NCBI RefSeq assembly: GCF_004027225.2
Contig: NC_044278.2
Location: 65,236,243-65,300,242, forward strand
Origin: Strigops habroptila
Lineage: Eukaryota; Chordata; Aves; Psittaciformes; Psittacidae
DNA: 64,000 nt
Reading direction: 5' to 3'
In this document: positions 55,092-64,000 of the stretch, one piece after another
How positions within the stretch are numbered: the stretch's first letter is position 1
Layout: every line of letters starts with the position of its first letter
Program-made: the position numbers and the translations under genes
Notes under the pieces: generated by a model
Database searches by the model: none
Told to the model about the DNA's origin: nothing
The model's input: the letters and a program-made list of their open reading frames with translations, nothing else

Positions 55092-56105
55092 TTATATTAT
55101 TGTTACGTTAGATGATGTTTTCGCCATTTCTTCAGGGGAGTGACTCTTTATTACCTCTTTGATGAACTGTTCAAGTGCAGTGAAATAACCCTGGCACTGC
55201 CAAGTGTCATTATGAGTTCCGTCAGGAAATATTGCCAATCTCTTAGTCCGAGCTGGGGATAATTCATAAAGTTGCTTCATCATAACTGGTGGAATTAACT
55301 GATCAGACAACCCAGAGATGAAGAGAGAAGGCATTCTGCATTGAGAGATTTTTCTGTAGGACAGAAATTTATTTTTGTAGCACCATAAAGGAAGATACCT
55401 CATTGGAAAGAAAGAAAACAAAGTGCTGGCCATGTATGGGATGCTAAGAAAGGTGTTCTCCACCACAATAGCAGAAATCCTATGGGAATTTTCAGAAGCT
55501 AAGTGAATAGCTACTGCTCCCCCCAAGGAACGGCCAAAAAGAAAAATTTTTGTTTTGTCAAGATCAGACCGAGTCATCACATAGTCTAACACAGCCTCAG
55601 AATCTAAGTACAAACCTTCTTCACTTGCTTCTCCTTCACTTTTTCCATACCCTCTATAATCAACGAGAATTAAGTTTACTTTCAGGTTTACCAGCATTAA
55701 CAAAGCATTGGGCAACCTGTGGCCAATGTTGCCTGCATTCCCATGGAAGTAAATGATGGTTGGAGAATAAGCTGCATTGTCCCCTGTGTATCTCAATAGA
55801 ATAAGATTGAGAAGAACTCCATCTTTGGTTTTGATGAAGATATTTTCATGTGGTATACCAGTAGGCATAGGAACATAAAGGCGTGATGAAGAGGGCTGTT
55901 CAGGAAAGTAAAGCAGCACATCCTGGAATTTATATAATATACCCGCTATTGATACAAATATTAATATAAGTAATATAATGCCTCCGTACAAATGAAAAGT
56001 TACTATCAAGGGTAAGAGACAAATACGGCAGAGACTCCAAGACCAGGAAGCCAAAGCTAGTAGCCATCTTTTTACAAAGGTCCAAAGCATCCATGACTTT
56101 TCCAT
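55092..56105 (-). CDS. ABHD13: ABHD13, membrane-bound alpha/beta hydrolase
   Basis: A single coding exon of 337 residues, the usual family length. It is a type II membrane protein with a basic/aromatic N-terminus, a hydrophobic anchor at residues about 34-58, then an alpha/beta-hydrolase fold. The oxyanion motif H-G-N-A-G-N is at 121-126 and the nucleophile elbow G-R-S-L-G has Ser193. Asp268 and His298 (in D-G-T-H-N-D) complete the catalytic triad. It is a serine hydrolase of poorly defined substrate. The ATG at 56103-56105 was chosen because an acceptor (pyrimidine-rich, ending TTTTTTTCAG) lies at 56141-56142; the upstream in-frame codons belong partly to the 5' UTR and intron. It lies next to TNFSF13B and head-to-head with LIG4, as in other vertebrates. 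Confidence 0.97.
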   Translation of the reverse strand: MEKSWMLWTFVKRWLLALASWSWSLCRICLLPLIVTFHLYGGIILLILIFVSIAGILYKFQDVLLYFPEQPSSSRLYVPMPTGIPHENIFIKTKDGVLLNLILLRYTGDNAAYSPTIIYFHGNAGNIGHRLPNALLMLVNLKVNLILVDYRGYGKSEGEASEEGLYLDSEAVLDYVMTRSDLDKTKIFLFGRSLGGAVAIHLASENSHRISAIVVENTFLSIPYMASTLFSFFPMRYLPLWCYKNKFLSYRKISQCRMPSLFISGLSDQLIPPVMMKQLYELSPARTKRLAIFPDGTHNDTWQCQGYFTALEQFIKEVIKSHSPEEMAKTSSNVTII

Positions 56106-56140
56106 TGTAGAAGTCAGTGATCTTTTACTCCAAGTAAATC

Positions 56141-58838
56141 CTGAAAAAAACAAAACCCCAAACATATATGTGTAAATACAGGGGAAAGAAAAAGGAAGTT
56201 ATTTAAGCATTCATGCTTGCACAACATTAATGGCAAGTCAATACATTAAAGTATAAACATCAAACTTGGTGGCAAACTCCCTTTGAATTTTCGGAAACCA
56301 TTCAACTTCAAATCAAGCAGAAAAGCAGTTATAATTAAAAAGCCTTTAGAACTCTTCAAAATCCCATTTACATTATTTCAGCAAGCAAGTTCCATCAGGA
56401 GCACTGGAAAATTGGTTGACTGGGACCATAATAACTTACACTTTCCATCAGTCTTCCCTACCAACCAACAGAACATCCATACAGACTGTATCACCAGTTT
56501 CTCAAAGCTTCTCATACAAGTAATTCTAGAATTCAGAGAACACAAAAATACCTCTTTTTTCTAAGTTGCTGGCCAAGAACACTAAATAAGCCCATGCACT
56601 TGACTCTACAACCAGTGGAGGCTCTCAATGTGCATCAGGTCTGCTATCGTTTAGTGTCCGTCTTTCAGAATCTAGATCAACTGATGACAAAGCAACAACT
56701 GGTCAGAAGGAAGAGATTCCTCTATAGTAAGATACCACATTGCAGTTACATTTATCACAGTTGTTTTGCTAATTTGTATTGGTTCTGATTTATAATGACA
56801 GTTTTCCACTATCAGATGAGTAATCTGTACTAAAACTTTACTGAAAGATTATACCATCATGCGAGACCACTGGAAAGAGTCAGCTACCTACATTATTCTC
56901 TGAACAATGAAAAGCACAACTGCTGAAAAGCCCAAACATGAAAACAGACTCATGACAAAAACATACACACAGCATAAAATGTGGGTAATGTTAATGACGA
57001 TGGATTAAATCTTTTTTCCAACCATAATAGATAAGTTACATCTCACAGCATACAGAGAATCTGTTCAGATTATTCACTGCTGGTTTCAAGTGTAATATGG
57101 AAATAGACAAAAACTGCCAAACATACATGAGAACTGTAGTAATCATTGGGTCATCACTGACTTAAACAAGCATACTGCCTGGAAGTGACAACAAAAGTTC
57201 ACTTGTTTCAGAACACTCTAAGTTATATAGCAGATAGTAATTACATTTAGACACATTCAAACTTATAACCTCCTAAAATGACGTAATGCAGCAAGAAGCT
57301 GAATTAAATCTAAAGGAGCCTGACATGCAGAGATGCATCCAAGCATTCAATTAAGTCACATACCCACACCAAAATAAGCTCTATGGTCTAATACTACTGG
57401 GGAGGGTTGTAACTGCACCAGCCACCTTCGTAGGATCAACTGATAGAAGGTCACAGCCTCTGCACTCCACAAATATGACCAGGAAAAACTGCCATCTCTA
57501 TTTCATGCAGCAATTTGATATAAATTAGAAATAGAAATAAAACTGTTGCATCTTAAGATTCATATACTAACCAAAAGTAATGTGAGATTAATTTGTATAG
57601 TGTATCTACTCCAAATATGTAAAATTGATGAAATATAGTCTAAAAAGCAATTTTTTTTCTTGTTATTTATGAGCTCACATTCAATATCCATATCCAAGTA
57701 CGCACAAATATTTTCTATATGAAAATTCCTGTATCCGTTTCTCTAGTAAAGAAGTCACAGTAATTAGGAGACCCATAAAGTAGATACTTTAATTTGTAAG
57801 AGAATTTCCTAATGAAGTTGACAAACATTTCCTGCATAAGAACATTGATAATAACGCAGTAAAAACACTCTCCTTATCTATGCTATTCAAAATTTTGCTG
57901 TCCTGCAAAATGAAAGACTCTGAAAATGCTTTCTCAATAAGACATCCACAAAAAGGAGACCCCCCCCCCCATTAAAAAGAAATACTGAAAAACAAAGCAG
58001 TAATAAATATCTTACTTAAGGTGATTAAGTTTTGCAGATGGCTATTCCATATATGCTAAGGATTGCTATTTGAAGACTGATAACAGCTGATTTTGTAAGC
58101 CATGCTTGTTTCATTTGTGCACTGTTTCTATTTTCACTTCACAGAATCCTAGAATGCTTTGGGTTGAAAGAGACCTTAAAGATCATTTAGTTCTAATTCC
58201 CCTGCCATGACAGGGAAACTCCCAATAAAGCAGGCTGCTCAAAGCCCCATCCAACCTGGTCTTAAACACAAGGATGGGGCATCCACAGCTTCTCTGGGCA
58301 ACCTGTTCCAATGCCTCACAGTAAAGAACTTCTTCCTTGTACCTAATCTAAATCCACCCTCTTCCAGACAATCCCCCTTGTTCTGTCACCACATGCCCTT
58401 GTCAAAAGGCCCTCTCCAGCTTTCTGGTAAGCCCCCTTTTGGTATTGGAAGGCTGCTCTAAAGTCTCCCCAGAGTCTTCACTTCTCCAGGTTCAAGAACC
58501 CCAGCTCACTCAGCCTGTCTTCATAGAAGTGCTCCAGCTCTCTGATCACCTTCATGGCCCTCCTCTGGACTTGCTCAAGCAGGTCCACGTCCCTCTTGCG
58601 TTGGGGGGTAGATAAGCTACAAATCCCATAACTTTAACAGTAGTGCCCTAATGCTAGTCTTAAATGGTTAATGTCATTATCAGCTGAAGATCGCAAAAGC
58701 TTACAGTACTTGGAAACAATTTTTCATTCTTTTTGATTGGCAGTTGCCACAAATTCTGTTGTATTTTTTGTCTTTGTCTACATTTTTAATATTTAGAAGT
58801 GCTATTTTCATACACTAATCACATTATAAAACATTTAC
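56141..58838 (-). other. ABHD13: ABHD13 5' UTR intron
   Basis: Intron upstream of the coding exon. It contains a reverse CR1 (58140-58615) and a C-run at 57961-57970. No coding exons seen. Confidence 0.6.
58140..58615 (-). mobile_element. CR1 3' region, reverse, well preserved
   Basis: Starts with reverse tail CAGAATCCTAGAATG. It includes GAAAGAGACCTTAAAGATCAT, GCTCAAAGCCCCATCCAACCTGG, TGGTATTGGAAGGCTGCTC and GGCCCTCCTCTGGAC blocks. Confidence 0.92.
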
Positions 58839-58874
58839 CTTCTGATGTGACGATTTCCCAGGCTTCATCTCTGC
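58839..58874 (-). other. ABHD13: Candidate ABHD13 5' non-coding exon
   Basis: A 36-nt segment on the minus strand lies between an acceptor (CTTTCAG) and a donor (GAAG then GTAAATG). Splice signals are good for so short a stretch, but no independent support exists in the window. Confidence 0.35.
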
Positions 58875-60239
58875 CTGAAAGACAATTCCATTGGTGAACT
58901 TTGAGTAAAATTGCTTTTGAATTACACATGTAATTACTGTTTGTCTTCAGTTACTTGAAAGAAAATTAAAAAGTGCTAACAGCCAATAACCCTAGAAGCT
59001 GCATCTGCTTTACGGATGAAACCATGCATATCATGTTCATGCTCCTCCTCTCAAGCTCAGCTCTTGTTTGGAGCACCTGATAAACTTGAAAACAACATCT
59101 TAACAATGGATTTCAAAAATCACATCAAAATGGTCTGGACTATACATACAACATGCAGTATAAAACATACATAACGCATAACAACAAAGTTATACTCAAT
59201 TTATAACGCCTCCTCAAAGCTAACTTTTAGAGTATGAGCAGCCTTAAAATTAGTCCTAGGAGAAGCATTCAGGTGTTTACAGTTGCTTTCTCATTAAAGA
59301 ACTTAAAAAAAGTAGTTAAACACTCACTAAAATCCTTTCCATTTCAAGGTTTCAAAACAAAGCTATTTCTTAAGAACACTGAAATATCTGAGGACATCCA
59401 TTTCTTTCTACTGCACTTCCTTCCCCTACACTCCACCTCCTCCAGACACAGACAAGACTTACACAAGCTTCACGTTCACTCATATTTATTCATAAGACTC
59501 CCATAAGTAGAAATATTAAGTCATTGCAAGCAGAAACATAACTAGTCTGCAAGAAAACACAATTTCTTAGTACTAAAATCTTTAAAATCTTACAGACTTA
59601 CATAAAAAAAATATCCAAAACAAACAAACAAAAAAAAACCCCACAAAAAACCCACTTAAACCAGCAGAGTAGCTACTCCTAACCAAGGAATAAGCACAGT
59701 AAGAACAACTAGGTGTCAGACATTTAAGGGCTCTGGCTTTTAAAATTGGCAAGCCCCCTGCCCTACTTACTTCAAACAGAAAACTTCCACAGCTTGGCAT
59801 CAAGTGGTACACATCTATAATTGAAAGTGGCTCTCCCTTAACTCTTTTTACACTTTCGCTTCCAACTGTCAGATCTTGATGGACCTTACTTGAGTATGCC
59901 GGTACTGCGTAAAAAAGCCCAAAACAAGAAGCCAAGGACAGTTATCATATTAAAGCCTTAGCTTTCTAGTGAGTATGGGCTCCTAAAACGTATTACTTTC
60001 CAAGCACGTTAAATTATTTCCACTTTTACCTAAAAGAAACATTCCGCTCAGGCTTGTCAACATATTCACTTGGCAACGTTCGAGTTATCACCATCTACCC
60101 CATCTTCGACAAGCATCCCCGTTTGCACGTGCCGTTCCACACGGGCAAACGCAACACTAGAGCAAGACCTTGCTGTGAGGATGCAACAGCTCTCCCGAGA
60201 CTCTGCAGGGAAGCGCCTGAAGGAACTTTTAGCGGCATT
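58875..60239. other. Intron or upstream region of ABHD13
   Basis: No supported feature apart from A-rich simple sequence near 59605-59640. Confidence 0.5.
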
Positions 60240-60861
60240 GTCAACGCAGCAGCTCCCCAGGAGACACGTCCCGGAAGGCCAGCGCCGCGGCACAGCACCA
60301 CTCCCGCCACCCACTGCGGTCCGGGGGAGAGCAGCATTTAGTCACGGCGAGACCCCAAACGCCACGTCAAAAACACACCGAAACCAAACCGGCCGCTGCT
60401 CTCCTCCCCTCCCCACACCGGCTCCCCTCAGTTCCCGCCCGGCCCGCCACGGCCTGACGGGGACGCGCTGGGCCCACCACCCCACCTCCCCCCGGGGAGC
60501 GACGTGAAGCAGGGCGAGACCAGACCCACCCGCCGCATCCTCCCGCGCGGCCGCTGGCGGTGCCTCAGGCCAGCACAGACCCGACGCGTAACTTCCACCA
60601 CCGCTCCGTGCGAGACAGGAAATCACACCACCGCGGCTTCCGCTTCCAGGTCGGGGCTCCTCCGCTCGCCTTTTTCTTCCCGCCCTGGGCTCCGCCAGCG
60701 TTTCCCCGCCGCAGCGGTAACTGCGCAGGTGCGGCCGCTGCCGCCGCGCTAGCTGGAACCACTGCGCCCGGGGGAGGAGCGCGGGGCGCGGGGCGCTCGT
60801 CCCCTTCCGGGGTGAAGGGCGGCCGGTGCGACCCGGGTTCTGCGGCTGGCCCCGGCTCCGC

Positions 60862-60867
60862 GTAAGT
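60862..60867 (+). other. LIG4: Candidate splice donor of LIG4 non-coding exon 1
   Basis: GTAAGT after CTCCGC in the CpG island. It would join to the acceptor at 61558-61559. Weaker alternatives are GTAAAG at about 61255 and GTGAGC at about 61394. Confidence 0.4.
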
Positions 60868-60995
60868 GTGCTATGGGCGTGGCTGTTTCTCCACCGTGCT
60901 ATCTTCCCCCATCGTCCCGATAGTCCGCCCCGGGGAGGAGGCGCCGGGTGCCGAGCGGAGGGTGTCCCCCGGTGGGGTCCGTTCTTCCCCGCCCC

Positions 60996-61009
60996 ATGGC
61001 CATGGCAAC
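60996..61009 (+). promoter_or_regulatory. RFX X-box-like element
   Basis: ATGGCCATGGCAAC matches 12 of 14 positions of the palindromic X-box GTTGCCATGGCAAC. Confidence 0.45.
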
Positions 61010-61575
61010 GTCGTAGCGGTGAGGGGCGGGGCGTGAGGGGCCTGCCCGCGGCTGGAGCACCAGGAGCGCCCCGACCGCTGCCCCCAGTGAGAGCCGCATC
61101 CGGCCTCGCAGGACCGCACTGCCTCAGGGCGGGCCCGGCTTGTCCCCTCAGCCCCGGGCGGCGGGAGCCGGGGGACGCGCGGGCCGAGGGCGGGCGGTGT
61201 CGCGGACAGGCTGCACTCTGAGGAGGGAGGGTGGCGGCGGGAACGGGTCTCAGCGGTAAAGGCTGCCGCTGCAGTGGGAACGAGGCGCAGTGCCTTCTCC
61301 AGACCTGCGGTCCCCTCGTCTGGGTGATGCCGTGTTGCTGCGCCGCAGCTTAGCTGCTGAGTTTCACCCGTAAGGATGGACAGTGGTAACCGCTGGTGAG
61401 CTCTAAGTAAAGATACGGTTACACCCTAATTAGCAAAATGAGAAAATCAGTAAATCCTAATTAGAGATATATGAGGGGGGTTTATTATTTTTTAATTCAA
61501 GACAGAATAACACACTGGCTCTTTCTCTAAAAATATATTTTTGTTGTTGTTGTTCTTAGTGAAAAACAGACTCTG

Positions 61576-64000
61576 ATGGCTTCTGCGACTGCTTCACAGC
61601 CTTCTCCTAAAAGAACGGTGGCCTCTCACGTGCCTTTTGCAGATCTGTGTTCTACTCTGGAGCGGATACAGACGTGTAAATCTCGTCCGGACAAAACCAA
61701 GTATTTCAAGGAGTTTCTGGATTCCTGGAGGAAATTCCACGATGCTCTTCATCAAAAGGAGAAAGATGTCACAGATTCTTTTTATCCAGCTATGCGACTT
61801 ATTCTTCCACAGTTGGAAAGAGAGAGGATGGCTTATGGAATTAAAGAAACAATGCTTGCGAAGCTGTACATTGAACTGCTTCATTTACCAAAAGATGGAA
61901 AAGATGCTGCAAAGCTTTTAAATTACAGAACACCTGCTGGCTCACGTGGGGACGCTGGAGATTTTGCAATGATTGCATACTTTGTGTTGAAACCTAGAAG
62001 CCCAAAACAGGGCAGACTGACAATAGAACAAGTTAATGAACACTTAGATGCAATAGCTAACAATAATGTTGCTAAGAACAAGGGTCTGTTAAAGAAAAGT
62101 CTTCTTCAGTTAATTACCCAGAGCACAGCATTGGAACAAAAGTGGCTTATCCGGATGATTATAAAGGATCTAAAGCTTGGTGTCAGTCAACAAACTATAT
62201 TTTCCATTTTTCATCCTGATGCTGTTGAATTGCACAACGTCACAACTGATTTGGAAAAAGTTTGCAGACAACTGCATGATCCCTCTGTCTCACTTAGTGA
62301 TGTTTCTATCACATTGTTTTCTGCCTTTAAGCCAATGCTTGCTGCTATTGCTGATGTCCAGCAAATTGAGAAACAAATGAATAACCAGACATTCTACATA
62401 GAAACTAAGCTGGACGGTGAACGTATGCAGATGCACAAAGATGGAGATGTGTATAAATATTTTTCCCGAAATGGGTTTGACTATACTCAGCAGTTTGGTG
62501 CTTCCCCCCTTGATGGTTCATTGACACCATTTATTCATAATGCATTTAAGAGCAGTATACAAAATTGCATTCTCGATGGTGAAATGATGGCTTACAATCC
62601 TGAGACACAAACCTTTATGCAAAAAGGAAACAGGTTTGACATAAAAAGAATGATGGAGGACTCTGATCTGCAGACTTGCTTCTGTGTATTCGATGTGTTG
62701 ATGGTTAATGATCAGAAGTTGGGGCACGAAGTACTAAGCAAAAGGTATGAGATCTTAAGCAGTGTATTTACACCGGTAACAGGCAGGGTACACGTTGTCC
62801 GTAAAAGAAATGCCAGAACAAGAAAAGAAGTAATTGATGCTTTAAACGAAGCAATAGATAACAGAGAGGAAGGGATTATGGTGAAAGACCCCATGTCCGC
62901 CTACAAACCTGACAAACGTGGGGAAGGCTGGCTAAAAATCAAGCCAGAATATGTCAATGGGCTGATGGATGAACTGGACCTTTTAATTGTTGGTGGCTAC
63001 TGGGGGAAGGGCTCGCGTGGTGGCATGATGTCTCATTTTCTGTGCGCTATTGCAGAGACGCCCCGTCCGAATGAAAAACCTACAGTTTTCCACTCTATTT
63101 GTCGTGTTGGCTCTGGCTATACTATGAAGGAATTGTATGACCTAGGTTTGAAACTGGCTAAACACTGGAAGCCCTACCATAGGAAGGACCCTCCCTGTAA
63201 CATTTTGTGTGGAACTGAAAAACCTGAAATGTACATTGAACCTTGCAATTCTGTCATAGTTCAGATCAAGGCAGCTGAGATTGTTAATAGCGATATGTAC
63301 AAAACTGAGTGTACTTTGAGATTCCCCCGAATTGAGAAGATAAGAGAGGACAAAGAATGGTATGAATGCATGACTTCCGACATGTTAGCAGATCTCAGGA
63401 GCAAAGCAGAAGGGAAGCTGGCGTCTAAGCACCTTCATGTAGATGATTATGAGCCACAAGAGAAAAAAAGGAAAACTGTATCAAAGGTGAAAAAGATAAT
63501 TGGAATAGCTGAGCAATTTAAAGCTCCTGATCTTTCTAGTGTTAACAAGATTTCAAATGTATTTGAAGATGTTGAGTTTTGTGTTATGACAGGAACGGAA
63601 AACAACTCAAAGCCTGAACTGGAAAGCAGAATAGCCGAATGGGGTGGCAGTGTGGTACAGAACCCAGGGCCAGAGACTTACTGTGTCATTGTAGGAGCTG
63701 AGAATGTCAGAGTGAAAAATATCATTGCTTCCAACAAATATGATGTGGTGAGGGCAGAGTGGCTTCTTCAGTGTTTTCAAACCAAAATGCTAGTGCCTTG
63801 GCAGCCAGCCTTTATGATTCACATGTCTCCTGACACAAAAGAACATTTTGCTCGTGAGTATGATTGTTATGGAGACAGCTACACAGCAGACACAGATGTT
63901 ACACAACTCAAGGAAGTGTTCTCAAGAATGAAAGACAATGAGGTTATGCCTTTGGACATGATTGCAGAGTTAGAAGAACGTTACTCATGGAACAGCTGTC
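61576..64000 (+). CDS. LIG4: LIG4, DNA ligase IV (partial, 3' end beyond window)
   Basis: 808 codons plus one base are present of about 911 expected, with no stop. The whole visible CDS is in one exon; the acceptor TTCTTAG (61558-61559) sits 16 nt before the ATG. Ligase IV seals double-strand breaks in non-homologous end joining and V(D)J recombination with XRCC4 in the nucleus. Residues about 1-250 form the DNA-binding domain. The nucleotidyltransferase has Lys278 in K-L-D-G (adenylation site), S-R-N-G 297-300, E-G-I-M-V-K 432-437 and W-L-K-I-K 452-456. The OB domain follows. A basic NLS-like K-K-R-K-T stretch precedes BRCT1 (from about residue 656). The XRCC4-binding linker ([11 protein letters not shown]) is visible near the edge; BRCT2 is mostly missing. 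Motif numbering is five higher than in the human protein because of a longer N-terminus. Confidence 0.98.
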   Translation, partial: MASATASQPSPKRTVASHVPFADLCSTLERIQTCKSRPDKTKYFKEFLDSWRKFHDALHQKEKDVTDSFYPAMRLILPQLERERMAYGIKETMLAKLYIELLHLPKDGKDAAKLLNYRTPAGSRGDAGDFAMIAYFVLKPRSPKQGRLTIEQVNEHLDAIANNNVAKNKGLLKKSLLQLITQSTALEQKWLIRMIIKDLKLGVSQQTIFSIFHPDAVELHNVTTDLEKVCRQLHDPSVSLSDVSITLFSAFKPMLAAIADVQQIEKQMNNQTFYIETKLDGERMQMHKDGDVYKYFSRNGFDYTQQFGASPLDGSLTPFIHNAFKSSIQNCILDGEMMAYNPETQTFMQKGNRFDIKRMMEDSDLQTCFCVFDVLMVNDQKLGHEVLSKRYEILSSVFTPVTGRVHVVRKRNARTRKEVIDALNEAIDNREEGIMVKDPMSAYKPDKRGEGWLKIKPEYVNGLMDELDLLIVGGYWGKGSRGGMMSHFLCAIAETPRPNEKPTVFHSICRVGSGYTMKELYDLGLKLAKHWKPYHRKDPPCNILCGTEKPEMYIEPCNSVIVQIKAAEIVNSDMYKTECTLRFPRIEKIREDKEWYECMTSDMLADLRSKAEGKLASKHLHVDDYEPQEKKRKTVSKVKKIIGIAEQFKAPDLSSVNKISNVFEDVEFCVMTGTENNSKPELESRIAEWGGSVVQNPGPETYCVIVGAENVRVKNIIASNKYDVVRAEWLLQCFQTKMLVPWQPAFMIHMSPDTKEHFAREYDCYGDSYTADTDVTQLKEVFSRMKDNEVMPLDMIAELEERYSWNSC

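Larger units (their letters stand above)
60240..61330. promoter_or_regulatory. CpG island, shared divergent promoter of ABHD13 and LIG4
   Basis: About 1.1 kb of GC- and CpG-rich DNA lies between the two divergently oriented genes. Visible elements are Sp1-type boxes (GGGGCGGGGC around 61023-61032; CCCCGCCCC around 60987-60995), an ETS-like CTTCCGG (about 60804), an NRF1-like TGCGCAGGTGCGG (about 60722) and an RFX X-box-like 14-mer (60996-61009). No TATA box. Long open frames here on both strands are GC artefacts. Confidence 0.75.

Noticed and set aside
60054..61221. Several 80-145 codon frames in the LIG4/ABHD13 intergenic CpG island
   Set aside because: GC artefacts in all frames and both strands; the region is a promoter.
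1..64000. CRISPR arrays, bacterial operons, tRNA or rRNA genes
   Set aside because: The window is vertebrate nuclear DNA. I saw no spaced direct repeats of CRISPR type and no tRNA or rRNA gene.

Overview
This is a 64 kb piece of a bird genome. The main grounds are abundant CR1 (chicken repeat 1) LINE fragments, ERV-L-type and other avian LTR elements, and a vertebrate gene block in conserved order. That block is TNFSF13B (BAFF, minus strand), ABHD13 (minus) and LIG4 (plus, cut by the right edge). It matches the LIG4-ABHD13-TNFSF13B block of human 13q33, read in the opposite direction. The sequence does not fix the species. The style of the ERV-L LTR suggests a neoavian bird, but that is only an impression.

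Layout. 1-3810: a mosaic of CR1 pieces, mostly reverse-oriented, with an inverted repeat and a partial duplication. 3811-12900: a duplicated accessory region. It holds two or three degraded copies of a segment carrying a cysteine-rich exon, a transmembrane exon and a cytoplasmic-tail exon of a membrane protein I cannot name. It also holds two copies of an actin pseudogene, an envelope remnant with an LTR, a GC-rich island and an old antisense solo LTR. 13000-21825: mostly featureless DNA with CR1 fragments and one tract of roughly 49-bp repeats. 21831-29318: a nearly pristine ERV-L-like provirus with 569/570-bp LTRs that differ by one substitution and one base of a G-run. It has a 5-bp target duplication, a tRNA-Lys-type primer site, and gag and pol reading frames in one frame separated by a single UAG. 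29319-32400: intergenic.

32400-43173: TNFSF13B in six phase-consistent coding exons (280 codons predicted). 43174-50865: intergenic, with a CR1 3' end and an LTR scrap. 50866-60700: ABHD13, with a long probable 3' UTR, a single coding exon (337 aa) and at least one candidate 5' non-coding exon. 60240-61330: a CpG island that looks like a shared divergent promoter for ABHD13 and LIG4. 61576-64000: LIG4, 808 codons of about 911, open to the window edge.

The host genes do not form a pathway in the bacterial sense. BAFF is a B-cell survival cytokine, LIG4 is the NHEJ ligase (also needed for V(D)J joining), and ABHD13 is a membrane serine hydrolase of poorly defined role. The most unusual material is the provirus. 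Its first ORF begins with several hydrophobic segments, continues into Thr/Pro-rich 27-residue repeats and only then becomes Gag-like. Its gag stop codon is followed by a stem-loop that could form a pseudoknot.
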